Shown here piece by piece: positions 1 through 5,850 of a stretch of 5,850 bases of DNA. Location of the stretch: the NCBI GenBank assembly GCA_016931015.1, contig JAFGFP010000046.1, positions 1 to 5,850 on the forward strand, given 5' to 3'. How positions within the stretch are numbered: position 1 is the first letter of the stretch; each line of letters opens with the position of its first letter. The notes beneath the pieces were generated by a model. That model was given only the letters and a program-made list of their open reading frames with translations. It was not told the DNA's origin and did no database searches. The translations under genes were made by a program, and so were the position numbers. This stretch comes from Dehalococcoidales bacterium (GTDB taxonomy: Bacteria; Chloroflexota; Dehalococcoidia; Dehalococcoidales; UBA5760).

Positions 1-906
1 AACCTCCCCGATGACAGCCGCCTGGCCGCCATATTTATTATTACGCATCGCCTCTAGAATACTATCGGCGTCTTCCGGCGGCACGATGGCTACCAGCTTA
101 CCCTCGTTAGCGATGTAAAGCGGGTCGAGCCCCAGCATCTCACCGGCGGCCAGCACTTCCTCGCGCACCGGAATCTTATCCTCTTCGATGCTAATACCTA
201 CCTTCGACTGCCCGGCCAGCTCGTTCAGGGTGGTTGCCAGCCCCCCCCGGGTGGGATCGCGCAGGCAGTGGATATTACGACTTACGGCCAGCATCTCGGC
301 AACCAGTTTCCCCAGCGGGGCGCAGTCGCTCTCAAGGCGGGTGGCAAAGCTCAAACCCTCGCGCCGGCTGAGAACGGCGATACCGTGGTCGCCGATGGGT
401 CCGCTCAGAAGCACCTGGTCGCCGGGTCTGGCGTTAGCGCCGGAGATACTAACCCCCTCAGCTATGATACCAATACCGGCGGTGTTAATAAAGAGCCCGT
501 CGGCGCTATTCCGGTTGACTACTTTAGTGTCCCCGGTGACAACCTCTACTTCAGCCTCTTGAGCCGCCCGGCGCACCGAGGCCACAATTTGGGCCAGGTC
601 GCGGCGGGAGAGGCCCTCCTCGATAATAAAGGAAAGGCTTAGATAGCGGGGCTTAGCCCCGGTCATGGCCAGGTCGTTCACCGTACCGCAGACGGCCAGC
701 TTACCGATATCGCCGCCGGGGAAGAAAAGGGGACTGACCACGTAGCTATCGGTGGTAAAGGCAAGCTTACCATCTAAGTCAAAGACGGCGGCGTCATCCA
801 GCTTGGCGAGCAGGGGGTTAGCCAGGGCGCTAACGAACTCCTTCGTTACCAGCTCGTGAGCCAGCCGCCCGCCGCTACCGTGAGCCAGCAGAATCCTATC
901 CTCCAA
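1..906 (-). CDS. hypE: Hydrogenase maturation protein HypE (carbamoyl dehydratase), C-terminus cut by window edge
   Basis: HypE takes the carbamoyl group that HypF places on its C-terminal cysteine and, using ATP, dehydrates it to a thiocyanate, the source of the cyanide ligands of the [NiFe] active site. It acts in the cytoplasm with HypF and HypC-HypD. The reading frame is open through the left edge and gives 302 residues. Visible AIR-synthase-like (PurM fold) motifs are AHGSGGR at 8-14, TTDSYVV at 51-57, PGGDIGKLAVCGTVND at 63-78, VTGDTKVV at 123-130, DPTRGG at 217-222 and ANEGKL at 266-271. The family is usually about 330-350 residues, so roughly the last 30-40 residues, including the essential terminal Cys, lie outside and cannot be checked. 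I chose the TTG start at 906 because GGAGGG lies 4 bases upstream and no ATG or GTG fits before the HGSGGR motif. It overlaps the end of hypD by 11 bases, which suggests translational coupling. Identification is very secure; the start is likely. Confidence 0.96.
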   Translation of the reverse strand, partial: MEDRILLAHGSGGRLAHELVTKEFVSALANPLLAKLDDAAVFDLDGKLAFTTDSYVVSPLFFPGGDIGKLAVCGTVNDLAMTGAKPRYLSLSFIIEEGLSRRDLAQIVASVRRAAQEAEVEVVTGDTKVVNRNSADGLFINTAGIGIIAEGVSISGANARPGDQVLLSGPIGDHGIAVLSRREGLSFATRLESDCAPLGKLVAEMLAVSRNIHCLRDPTRGGLATTLNELAGQSKVGISIEEDKIPVREEVLAAGEMLGLDPLYIANEGKLVAIVPPEDADSILEAMRNNKYGGQAAVIGEV

Positions 907-1990
907 GACTCCCTCCGTAGCGGTAATAGGCGGCGCAGCTTCCCTCCGAGGATACCATACACGGCCCGACCGGTTGCTCCGGGGTGCAGGCCTTCCCGAA
1001 AAGGCTACAGTCCAGAGGCACCTTAATCCCACGCAGGATTTCACCGCAGAGACAGCCCTCGGGCTCCCGGGCCGGCTCGGTAACAATATCGAAGGCGCGC
1101 TCGGCATCGAACTCCTGATACTCGCCGCGTAACTTAAGGCCGCTGCCGGCAATCTCACCCAGGCCTCGCCACCGGGCCGGGCCGGCCTCAAAGACCTGCC
1201 CCATAACCTTGAGCGCCTCGGGGTTACCCTCGAGGCGGACCCCCCGGCGGTAGGCAATCTCGACCCCGGCCTCACCCTTTTCCACCTGCGCCACGAGCAT
1301 ACTGACCGCCTGCAGAATATCCAGGGGCTCGAAGCCGGAGATGACCCCGGGGATGTGATAGTCGCGGGCCACCGCTTCCCAGGGACGGGCGCCGATGACA
1401 GTGCTCACGTGTCCGGGACAGATAAGCCCGTCGAGCCTGACCTCGCCGGAGTCCAGGATAGCCCGGATAGCCGGCGGGCAGAGTTTATGCAGAGAGAGAA
1501 CGTAGTAGTTCTTAATGTTCTTCTCCTTAGCCCGGAGCACGGAGGCGGCCACCGTGGGCGCCGTAGTCTCAAAACCGATACCGAGAAAGACCACCGAGCT
1601 ACCGGAGTTATCGTCGGCTATCCTGAGGGCGTCAAGGGTGGAATAGACCAGACGCACGTCGGCGCCCCCGGCCTTGGCCTTTTCAAGACTGGAGCTACTC
1701 CCCGGCACCTTGAGCATATCGCCGAAGGTGGTAATAATCACCCCCGGGATTTGGGAGAGGGCGATGGCCTTATCCAGGTCGGCGCCGGCGGTTACACAGA
1801 CCGGGCAGCCGGGCCCGGAGACCATCTCCAGCGTCGGGGGCAGCGCCTGGCGGATACCGTAGCGAAAGATGGTCACGGTATGACCGCCGCAGAACTCCAT
1901 AAAGCGGGCTTTCTTCTGAGACTGGCGCTTAATCTGGCTGATGAGAGCCCGGGCCAGCTCGGGGTTCCGGAACTCAGAGATAAACCTCAA
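896..1990 (-). CDS. hypD: Hydrogenase maturation protein HypD
   Basis: HypD is the iron-sulfur scaffold that, with HypC, assembles the Fe(CN)2CO group before its transfer to the hydrogenase large subunit. The product has 364 residues, normal for the family (E. coli HypD 373). Conserved elements are FCGGHTVTIFRYGI from residue 33 (Cys34), GPGCPVCVT at 59-67 (Cys62, Cys65), GFETTAPT at 139-146, CPGHVSTVIG at 191-200, GFEPLDIL at 219-226, and a C-terminal cysteine region with Cys313, 315, 328, 335, 344 and 352 that includes the [4Fe-4S] ligands. The usual second His of the GGHTH motif is Val here, a variation I do not consider disabling. The start is TTG at 1990. It overlaps the hypC stop in a TTGA arrangement and has AGGAGG four bases upstream; the next in-frame Met (residue 31) would remove the N-terminus right up to the first motif. 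Identification is secure. Confidence 0.98.
   Translation of the reverse strand: MRFISEFRNPELARALISQIKRQSQKKARFMEFCGGHTVTIFRYGIRQALPPTLEMVSGPGCPVCVTAGADLDKAIALSQIPGVIITTFGDMLKVPGSSSSLEKAKAGGADVRLVYSTLDALRIADDNSGSSVVFLGIGFETTAPTVAASVLRAKEKNIKNYYVLSLHKLCPPAIRAILDSGEVRLDGLICPGHVSTVIGARPWEAVARDYHIPGVISGFEPLDILQAVSMLVAQVEKGEAGVEIAYRRGVRLEGNPEALKVMGQVFEAGPARWRGLGEIAGSGLKLRGEYQEFDAERAFDIVTEPAREPEGCLCGEILRGIKVPLDCSLFGKACTPEQPVGPCMVSSEGSCAAYYRYGGSLGG
911..916 (-). promoter_or_regulatory. Shine-Dalgarno site of hypE
   Basis: On the minus strand GGAGGG is followed by AGTC and then TTG at 906-904. The site lies inside the last codons of hypD (Gly-Gly-Ser-Leu-Gly-Gly-stop). It is what decides in favour of the TTG start, since no ATG is near. 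Ribosomes finishing hypD would sit on or beside it, so hypE translation is probably coupled to hypD. Confidence 0.75.
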
Positions 1991-2217
1991 CTCTCCTCCT
2001 TGACGGCGGCCGCTATCTCCTCAAGCAGCCTCAGGGTCTCCCGGGCCTCTTCCTGGTCTAGTATATTTATAGCATATCCGGTGTGGACGATGGCGTAATC
2101 GCCGACCCTGGCCTCCGGGGTAAGCTCAAGGCTGATACGGCGGGCAATGCCGCCGATTTCCACCTCAGCCTCGCTATCCTTTATCGATTTAATAAGGACC
2201 GGTATGGCAAGACACAC
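1987..2217 (-). CDS. hypC: Hydrogenase maturation chaperone HypC
   Basis: HypC/HybG-family small chaperone. It binds HypD while the Fe(CN)2CO unit is built, then delivers it to the apo large subunit of the [NiFe]-hydrogenase. The product has 76 residues, in the usual range of about 70-95. It begins MCLAIP, giving the essential N-terminal Cys2 (exposed after Met removal) that binds iron and contacts HypD. The second family signature, VGDYAIVHTGYAI at 38-50, carries the conserved His45. The C-terminus is a predicted amphipathic helix rich in Glu and Leu. The start is GTG at 2217, fixed by the family's invariant M-C beginning. The hypF stop ends 2 bases before it, and a GGAGGAG site lies in the last codons of hypF. 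hypD follows with a 4-base overlap. Identification is secure despite the short length. Confidence 0.97.
   Translation of the reverse strand: MCLAIPVLIKSIKDSEAEVEIGGIARRISLELTPEARVGDYAIVHTGYAINILDQEEARETLRLLEEIAAAVKEES
1995..2000 (-). promoter_or_regulatory. Shine-Dalgarno site of hypD
   Basis: On the minus strand AGGAGG, then AGAG, then TTG at 1990-1988. It is formed by the last sense codons of hypC (AAG GAG GAG AGT TGA), and the start codon shares bases with the hypC stop. This supports the non-ATG start of hypD and tight coupling of hypC and hypD, whose products form a complex. Confidence 0.8.
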
Positions 2218-2219
2218 CG

Positions 2220-4529
2220 CTAACTCCTCCCGGCAAAATTGGCAATCACCGCCTGACCCAGGGAAATACCTCCGTCGTTACAGGGCACCAGACGATGACT
2301 GAACACCCTTAAGCCGGACTTCTCCAGCATCGAGGTAGCCAGCCTGAGCAGAAGCCGGTTCTGGAAAACGCCGCCGCTCAGAGCCACCTCGTTTATACCC
2401 GTCTCCTGAGCGATACCCCGGCAGACCTCGGTAATTATGGCCGCCACCGTCCGGTGGAAGCGGAATGAAATTACCGGCACCGGAACCTGACTCCTCGCGT
2501 CACAGGCTACGGCCGAGATTAGCTCTCCCAGCCTGACGACTCTCACCCCCTGGTCACTAGTAACGGCAAAGGGGTAGGTCTTCTCTTCCATTCTATCAAT
2601 TTCGTCCGGGGCCTGCATCTCAAGCTCAATGGCCGCCTGGGCCTCGTAGTCTATTTTACTCCTCACCCCGGTTAAAGCGGAAACGGCATCGAAGAGCCGC
2701 CCGGCGCTTGAGGTCGGCGGGGAGTTTATGCCCCGCGCCAGCTGCGTCTTGACTACGGCTATCTCCTCCGGGTCAAGTCCACTCAAGGGCAGACCCTCCA
2801 GGGGGAAGTCGGCACCGAGCAGGGTGTAGAGATAGCTGAGCGCCATGCGGTAGGGCCGCTTGATGGCGGCGGCACCCCCGGCTAGGGGCACGTATTCCAG
2901 GTGTCCCAGCCTCTGAAAACCCTTATAATCGGCGAGCAGGAACTCCCCACCCCAGATGGCGGCGTCACTGCCGAAGCCGGTGCCATCGAAGGCAACCCCG
3001 ATGACCGGGCCTCTGGCCTTATGCTCGGCAAGACAGCTCACGATATGGGCGTGGTGGTGCTGAACGGGAACCACGGGTAAACTCAGTTCGGAAGCGACCT
3101 GCCGGGCATACTTGGTCGCCAGATACTCCGGGTGCATATCGTAGGCCACCACCTCCGGCTTGATGCGAAAGAGCTTTTTATAGAGCTTAATAGTGTTCTC
3201 GAAGTGCGCCAGGGTCTCCTCGTTCTCCATGTCCCCGATATGCTGGCTAACGAAAGCGTGGGCGTCCCTGGTGAGGCAGAAGGTGTTCTTCTCCTCGGCA
3301 CCGCAGGCAAGAACCTGCCTAGCCTTAAAGGGGAGGAAAATCGGGTAGGGAGCGTAGCCCCGGGCCCGTCTTATAGGGCGGGGCACTTCGCTCACCACCA
3401 TGAAGACGCTGTCATCATAACGGGCGGAGATACCCCGGTTGTGGAGCAGAAAGTAGCCGGCGATACCCTTGAGCCTGACCAGCGCCTCGTCGTTATCCCG
3501 GGCAATCGGCTCCTCACTTAAGTTACCGCTGGTCATCACCAGCGGGCGGCCGGTCTCCCTGAGGAGCAAGTGGTGTAAAGGGGTATAAGGTAACATCACC
3601 CCGAGGTACTTCAGGTTTGGGGCCACCCCGGCGGTAATATGAGACGAGTCACGTCGCCACTTAAGGAGCACGATAGGGCATTGTGGGGAACTGAGCAGCC
3701 TTTCTTCCTCCGGCGATAGCTCACAGTGCTCGGCTACCTCCTCCAGGATGGTCATCATCACCGCCAGGGGCTTGGCGGGGCGTCTTTTCCGCTGTCTCAA
3801 GGTAGCGACCGCCGCCGCATCAGTGGCGTCGCAGGCAAGCTGAAAACCGCCCAGACCCCGCACCGCCAGGATATTGCCGTCTCTAAGCAGGGCACTGGCG
3901 GCCTTAATGACGTCCCGTTCCTCAACGAGACGACCGTCGGCGCTAACCAGCTCCAGCCGGGGGCCGCACCGGGGGCAGGCGTTGGGCTGGGCATGAAAAC
4001 GGCGGTCCAGCGGGTCGTCGTACTCCCGCTGGCACTCGGGACACATCTTGAAACCGGCCATGGTTGTCTTGGGGCGGTCGTAGGGAATATCTTCAATAAT
4101 AGTAAAGCGGGGGCCGCAGTTAGTGCAGTTGGTGAAGGGGTAGCCGTAGCGGCGATCATCGGGAGAGAGAAGCTCCTTTAAACAATCAGGGCAGGTAGCG
4201 ATATCCGGGGAGACAAGCTGGTATTTTCCCTTCTGGGGACGGCTCTCCCGAATCTCGAAGCCGGTATAGCCCTGTGGGGCACGGAAAGTGGCATTCACCC
4301 CTTCGATGCGGGCCATGGGGGGAAACTCGGTCTCAAGGGCGGCGATAAAGTCCTTCAAGGCCGCTTCGTTCCCCTCCACCTCGATGGCTACGTTTGCCGA
4401 GGTGTTACGCACCCAACCGTTCAGGTTATGCTGGTGCGCCAGCCGGTAGACGAAGGGACGGAAACCGACCCCCTGCACCACCCCACGCACCTTTATCCGG
4501 GCTAATTTCTTCACTCTTACCAGCACCAT
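2220..4529 (-). CDS. hypF: Carbamoyltransferase HypF
   Basis: HypF uses carbamoyl phosphate and ATP to make carbamoyl-AMP and passes the carbamoyl group to the C-terminal Cys of HypE, the first step of cyanide ligand synthesis. All four parts are present (numbering from the ATG). An acylphosphatase domain (about 8-95) has GVVQGVGFRPF with Arg24, and GWVRNT with Asn42. Two zinc fingers of pattern CxxC-x18-CxxC lie at Cys113/116/135/138 and Cys163/166/185/188. A YrdC-like domain (about 203-385) has RKRRPAKPLA at 247-256 and SGNLSEEP at 334-341. A Kae1-like transferase domain has QHHHAH at 490-495, FDGTGFGSD at 514-522, GGVFQNRLL at 719-727 and PCNDGG at 749-754. The length of 769 residues is normal (about 750-780). 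The start is uncertain: ATG at 4529 follows a G-rich stretch, while GTG at 4541 would add four residues but has no Shine-Dalgarno. It follows the MetV-like gene after 19 bases. Identification is secure. Confidence 0.97.
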   Translation of the reverse strand: MVLVRVKKLARIKVRGVVQGVGFRPFVYRLAHQHNLNGWVRNTSANVAIEVEGNEAALKDFIAALETEFPPMARIEGVNATFRAPQGYTGFEIRESRPQKGKYQLVSPDIATCPDCLKELLSPDDRRYGYPFTNCTNCGPRFTIIEDIPYDRPKTTMAGFKMCPECQREYDDPLDRRFHAQPNACPRCGPRLELVSADGRLVEERDVIKAASALLRDGNILAVRGLGGFQLACDATDAAAVATLRQRKRRPAKPLAVMMTILEEVAEHCELSPEEERLLSSPQCPIVLLKWRRDSSHITAGVAPNLKYLGVMLPYTPLHHLLLRETGRPLVMTSGNLSEEPIARDNDEALVRLKGIAGYFLLHNRGISARYDDSVFMVVSEVPRPIRRARGYAPYPIFLPFKARQVLACGAEEKNTFCLTRDAHAFVSQHIGDMENEETLAHFENTIKLYKKLFRIKPEVVAYDMHPEYLATKYARQVASELSLPVVPVQHHHAHIVSCLAEHKARGPVIGVAFDGTGFGSDAAIWGGEFLLADYKGFQRLGHLEYVPLAGGAAAIKRPYRMALSYLYTLLGADFPLEGLPLSGLDPEEIAVVKTQLARGINSPPTSSAGRLFDAVSALTGVRSKIDYEAQAAIELEMQAPDEIDRMEEKTYPFAVTSDQGVRVVRLGELISAVACDARSQVPVPVISFRFHRTVAAIITEVCRGIAQETGINEVALSGGVFQNRLLLRLATSMLEKSGLRVFSHRLVPCNDGGISLGQAVIANFAGRS
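2224..2230 (-). promoter_or_regulatory. Shine-Dalgarno site of hypC
   Basis: On the minus strand GGAGGAG lies six bases before the GTG start at 2217. It is made from the final hypF codons (GGG AGG AGT TAG). A strong site supports translation from GTG and coupling to hypF. Confidence 0.75.
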
Positions 4530-4548
4530 TCCCCACCCCACTAGCTAG

Positions 4549-5190
4549 TTATGTGGTGACCCGCCAACCACTCAGCTGGTAATCGCGGGGTGGTCGAGAT
4601 TTCTTGAGCAGGGCCAGCTTACCCTGCTCTTTAAGCCGTTCGTAGATAAGACACCAGGCGCAGTCCCGGTCGGAGCTAAGCTCGCACTTACCATCCTTAC
4701 TTCCGCCGCAAGCACCACTCAATAGTCCCTTACTGCACCGGGCCACGGGACAGATACCGCCGGTCTCCGCCAGGAGACAATCGCCGCAGCCGGCACAGCG
4801 CTCCTCCAGAATACCGGACTCTCTCTCCTCGGCACCCATAAAATGGGTGTTCTGGGCGGGGAAGACGGGTATCTCCGAGAAGATACCGGCTAAAGTCTGC
4901 ACCCCGATACCACAGGCCAGGGAGAGCACCGCGGCCACGCCGCCCATCTGGGGCTTGAGGATAGCGGCGGCGAGATAGTTATCGCACTGCTTGGCGACCG
5001 TGGTCACCTTAAAGTTAAAGCCCTTATTCTTGAGTCTACCCGCCAGCTCAAGGAACTGGGCCAGGGTCTTGGCTTCTCGTAAGCCACGCGGCGGCTGAGT
5101 ACAGCCGTCGCAGCCGGTAATCAAGATATCGCTATAGGGACTGATGAAACTTAGAACCTCGTCGAGAGGCTTCTGCGTGGTTACTATCAT
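4549..5190 (-). CDS. MetV-like protein (methylenetetrahydrofolate reductase C-terminal family)
   Basis: A 213-residue cytoplasmic protein with 13 cysteines. The C-terminal part carries the family signature: RCAGCGDC at 131-138, GGICPVARCSKGLLSGACGG at 144-163, GKCE at 167-170 and DCAWCLIYERLKEQGKL at 176-192. The N-terminal half has ITGCDGC at 24-30, KQCDNY at 68-72 region and LACGIGVQ at 91-98, matching the family's Rossmann-like half. In acetogens such as Moorella, MetV is the iron-sulfur partner of MetF in methylene-tetrahydrofolate reductase and can associate with HdrABC-MvhD; a similar electron-delivery role is inferred here. No metF is visible in the window. The MvhD-type gene ends 12 bases upstream, which fits such a complex. 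Start ATG at 5190 has AGGTGG six bases upstream. The first Cys cluster reads GCDGCTQPP, apparently without the third Cys I recall in many relatives. Family assignment is firm; physiological role is inferred, so I give no symbol. Confidence 0.88.
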   Translation of the reverse strand: MIVTTQKPLDEVLSFISPYSDILITGCDGCTQPPRGLREAKTLAQFLELAGRLKNKGFNFKVTTVAKQCDNYLAAAILKPQMGGVAAVLSLACGIGVQTLAGIFSEIPVFPAQNTHFMGAEERESGILEERCAGCGDCLLAETGGICPVARCSKGLLSGACGGSKDGKCELSSDRDCAWCLIYERLKEQGKLALLKKSRPPRDYQLSGWRVTT

Positions 5191-5196
5191 ATACTA

Positions 5197-5202
5197 CCAC
5201 CT
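5197..5202 (-). promoter_or_regulatory. Shine-Dalgarno-like site of the MetV-like gene
   Basis: On the minus strand AGGTGG follows directly after the TAA stop of the upstream iron-sulfur gene and is six bases before the ATG at 5190. It differs by one base from AGGAGG. It supports the chosen start and co-translation from one messenger. Confidence 0.6.
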
Positions 5203-5850
5203 TTACCCGGACGACGCTAGCTGCCGGGTAAACTGCTCTAATTCGCGCTCCATCTGCCCGGGGTAGCGCGGCGATACCGAGCAGAAGTGAACCCGCTCCT
5301 TAAGGCCTATCTGGGCTAACCTCTCCCTCAGGGCGGCTATAGCGTGCTCCGCCCGGCCGCTGGCTCTCTCCTGCTTACAATCGTCCTCGGAGCAGGCGGC
5401 GATCATAACGCCGTTAACCCCACGTTGCAGGGCCTCCAGAACGTGAAACCTATCGACTCTGGAAGCACAGGGTAGGTCGATAAAGCGTACGTGAGGCGGA
5501 GGCTCGCCGTCCAGGGCGGGGAAAGAAGCCCACTGGCAGCGAAAGACTAAAATCTTGGGCGGCTTCATCTCCGCCGCTAGTTGCTTAACGAGACGGGAGA
5601 TACGCTCCCGCTCCCAGTTCTCCAACTCCAGGGCCAGCGCCGGGCACATGGCGACACACAGCCCGCAGCCACGACAGGCGTCCAGGTCGAAGGTAATCCC
5701 ACCCGGACTATTAAGGGCGGCGGCATCGTAGGGACAGTAGAAGACACAGTTACCACAGGCGATACACAGGTCGGCGTCAACCCGTACCTTTAAGCTGTGC
5801 TCCTTCAGGGTGATGACATCCCGCCCGTAGCCGAGCTGGTCGAGGAGGAT
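5203..5850 (-). CDS. Ferredoxin-MvhD-type iron-sulfur electron-transfer protein, N-terminus beyond window
   Basis: The frame is open to the right edge, giving 215 residues of a longer protein. Two [4Fe-4S] motifs come first: CIACGNCVFYCP (window residues 29-40) and CRGCGLCVAMCP (59-70). After a charged linker comes an MvhD/FlpD domain (about 97-212): ILVFRCQW at 100-107, LPCASRVD at 126-133 and ACSEDDC at 152-158. MvhD-type subunits carry a [2Fe-2S] cluster and pass electrons between hydrogenase or formate dehydrogenase and HdrA-type flavoproteins; this role is inferred here. The ATG at 5649 is not the start, because it lies inside the second ferredoxin motif. Residues before the first motif (about 1-28, with LLDQLGYGRDV) match nothing I recognise, so the missing N-terminal part could be a short leader or a large HdrA-like or flavin domain. 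The usual second Cys of the CxWC motif is Ala108. The MetV-like gene starts 12 bases after its stop. Confidence 0.88.
   Translation of the reverse strand: MLLDQLGYGRDVITLKEHSLKVRVDADLCIACGNCVFYCPYDAAALNSPGGITFDLDACRGCGLCVAMCPALALELENWERERISRLVKQLAAEMKPPKILVFRCQWASFPALDGEPPPHVRFIDLPCASRVDRFHVLEALQRGVNGVMIAACSEDDCKQERASGRAEHAIAALRERLAQIGLKERVHFCSVSPRYPGQMERELEQFTRQLASSG

Noticed and set aside
188..642. Two overlapping plus-strand open frames of 124 codons opposite hypE
   Set aside because: Both lie opposite continuous hypE coding sequence with conserved motifs and have unstructured, low-complexity products.
1355..2098. Long plus-strand open frame (247 codons) opposite hypD and hypC
   Set aside because: It is fully antisense to two genes with complete family motifs, its product shows no domain I recognise, and GC-rich coding sequence commonly leaves open antisense frames.
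3132..4181. Plus-strand open frames of 129 and 151 codons, and a minus-strand frame of 120 codons, within hypF
   Set aside because: hypF is intact and uninterrupted across this stretch; these are shadows in other frames.
1..4541. Possibility that the hyp genes are decayed or frameshifted
   Set aside because: All four frames read through without internal stops, lengths are normal where complete, and all checked signature residues are present.
4541..4548. Palindrome CTAGCTAG between the MetV-like gene and hypF, considered as an operator
   Set aside because: It is only 8 bases, occurs once, and sits in a short intergenic gap with no promoter-like elements; chance is the simpler explanation.
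4529..4556. Possible promoter or terminator between the MetV-like gene and hypF
   Set aside because: The gap is too short, no stem-loop with a T run is present, and no convincing -35/-10 pair is visible upstream within the coding sequence.
5577..5793. Short open frames on both strands over the ferredoxin region
   Set aside because: The true frame reads through here with two perfect CxxCxxCxxxCP motifs; the others show no motif.

Overview
The window is one uninterrupted gene run, all on the minus strand, so transcription goes from the right edge to the left edge. In transcription order it holds: (1) the 3' part of a gene for an iron-sulfur protein with two [4Fe-4S] ferredoxin motifs followed by an MvhD/FlpD-type domain (5' end beyond base 5850); (2) a cysteine-rich MetV-like protein, the stand-alone 'methylenetetrahydrofolate reductase C-terminal' family; (3) hypF; (4) hypC; (5) hypD; (6) hypE, whose last few dozen codons run off the left edge. 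Gaps between genes are 2 to 19 bases, or the genes overlap by 4 to 11 bases. No stretch over 300 bases lacks a gene, and I see no RNA gene, mobile element, CRISPR array, internal promoter or terminator.

The four hyp genes encode the core of [NiFe]-hydrogenase maturation that makes and delivers the Fe(CN)2CO unit. HypF carbamoylates HypE, HypE dehydrates the product to a thiocyanate, and the HypC-HypD complex collects the cyanide ligands on iron. HypA and HypB (nickel insertion), the maturation endopeptidase and the hydrogenase itself are not in the window. All signature motifs that can be seen are intact, so this looks like a working cassette.

The two upstream genes belong to the electron-transfer side of H2 and one-carbon metabolism. 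MvhD-type subunits pass electrons between a hydrogenase or other donor and HdrA-type flavoproteins. MetV is the partner of MetF in the methylene-tetrahydrofolate reductase of several acetogens, where it can sit with HdrABC-MvhD. Their presence ahead of hypFCDE suggests, but does not prove, a transcription unit joining hydrogenase maturation to a Wood-Ljungdahl-type methylene-THF reductase branch.

The gene content implies a strict anaerobe with [NiFe]-hydrogenase and folate-linked C1 metabolism. The sequence is moderately GC-rich, and the protein style recalls Dehalococcoidia-like Chloroflexota or related subsurface anaerobes. That placement is a low-confidence impression from protein flavour. 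Three of the four hyp genes start with TTG or GTG behind strong Shine-Dalgarno sequences buried in the preceding gene. I find no convincing new system; the points most worth checking are the MvhD-MetV-Hyp linkage and the cysteine changes in the two electron-transfer proteins.
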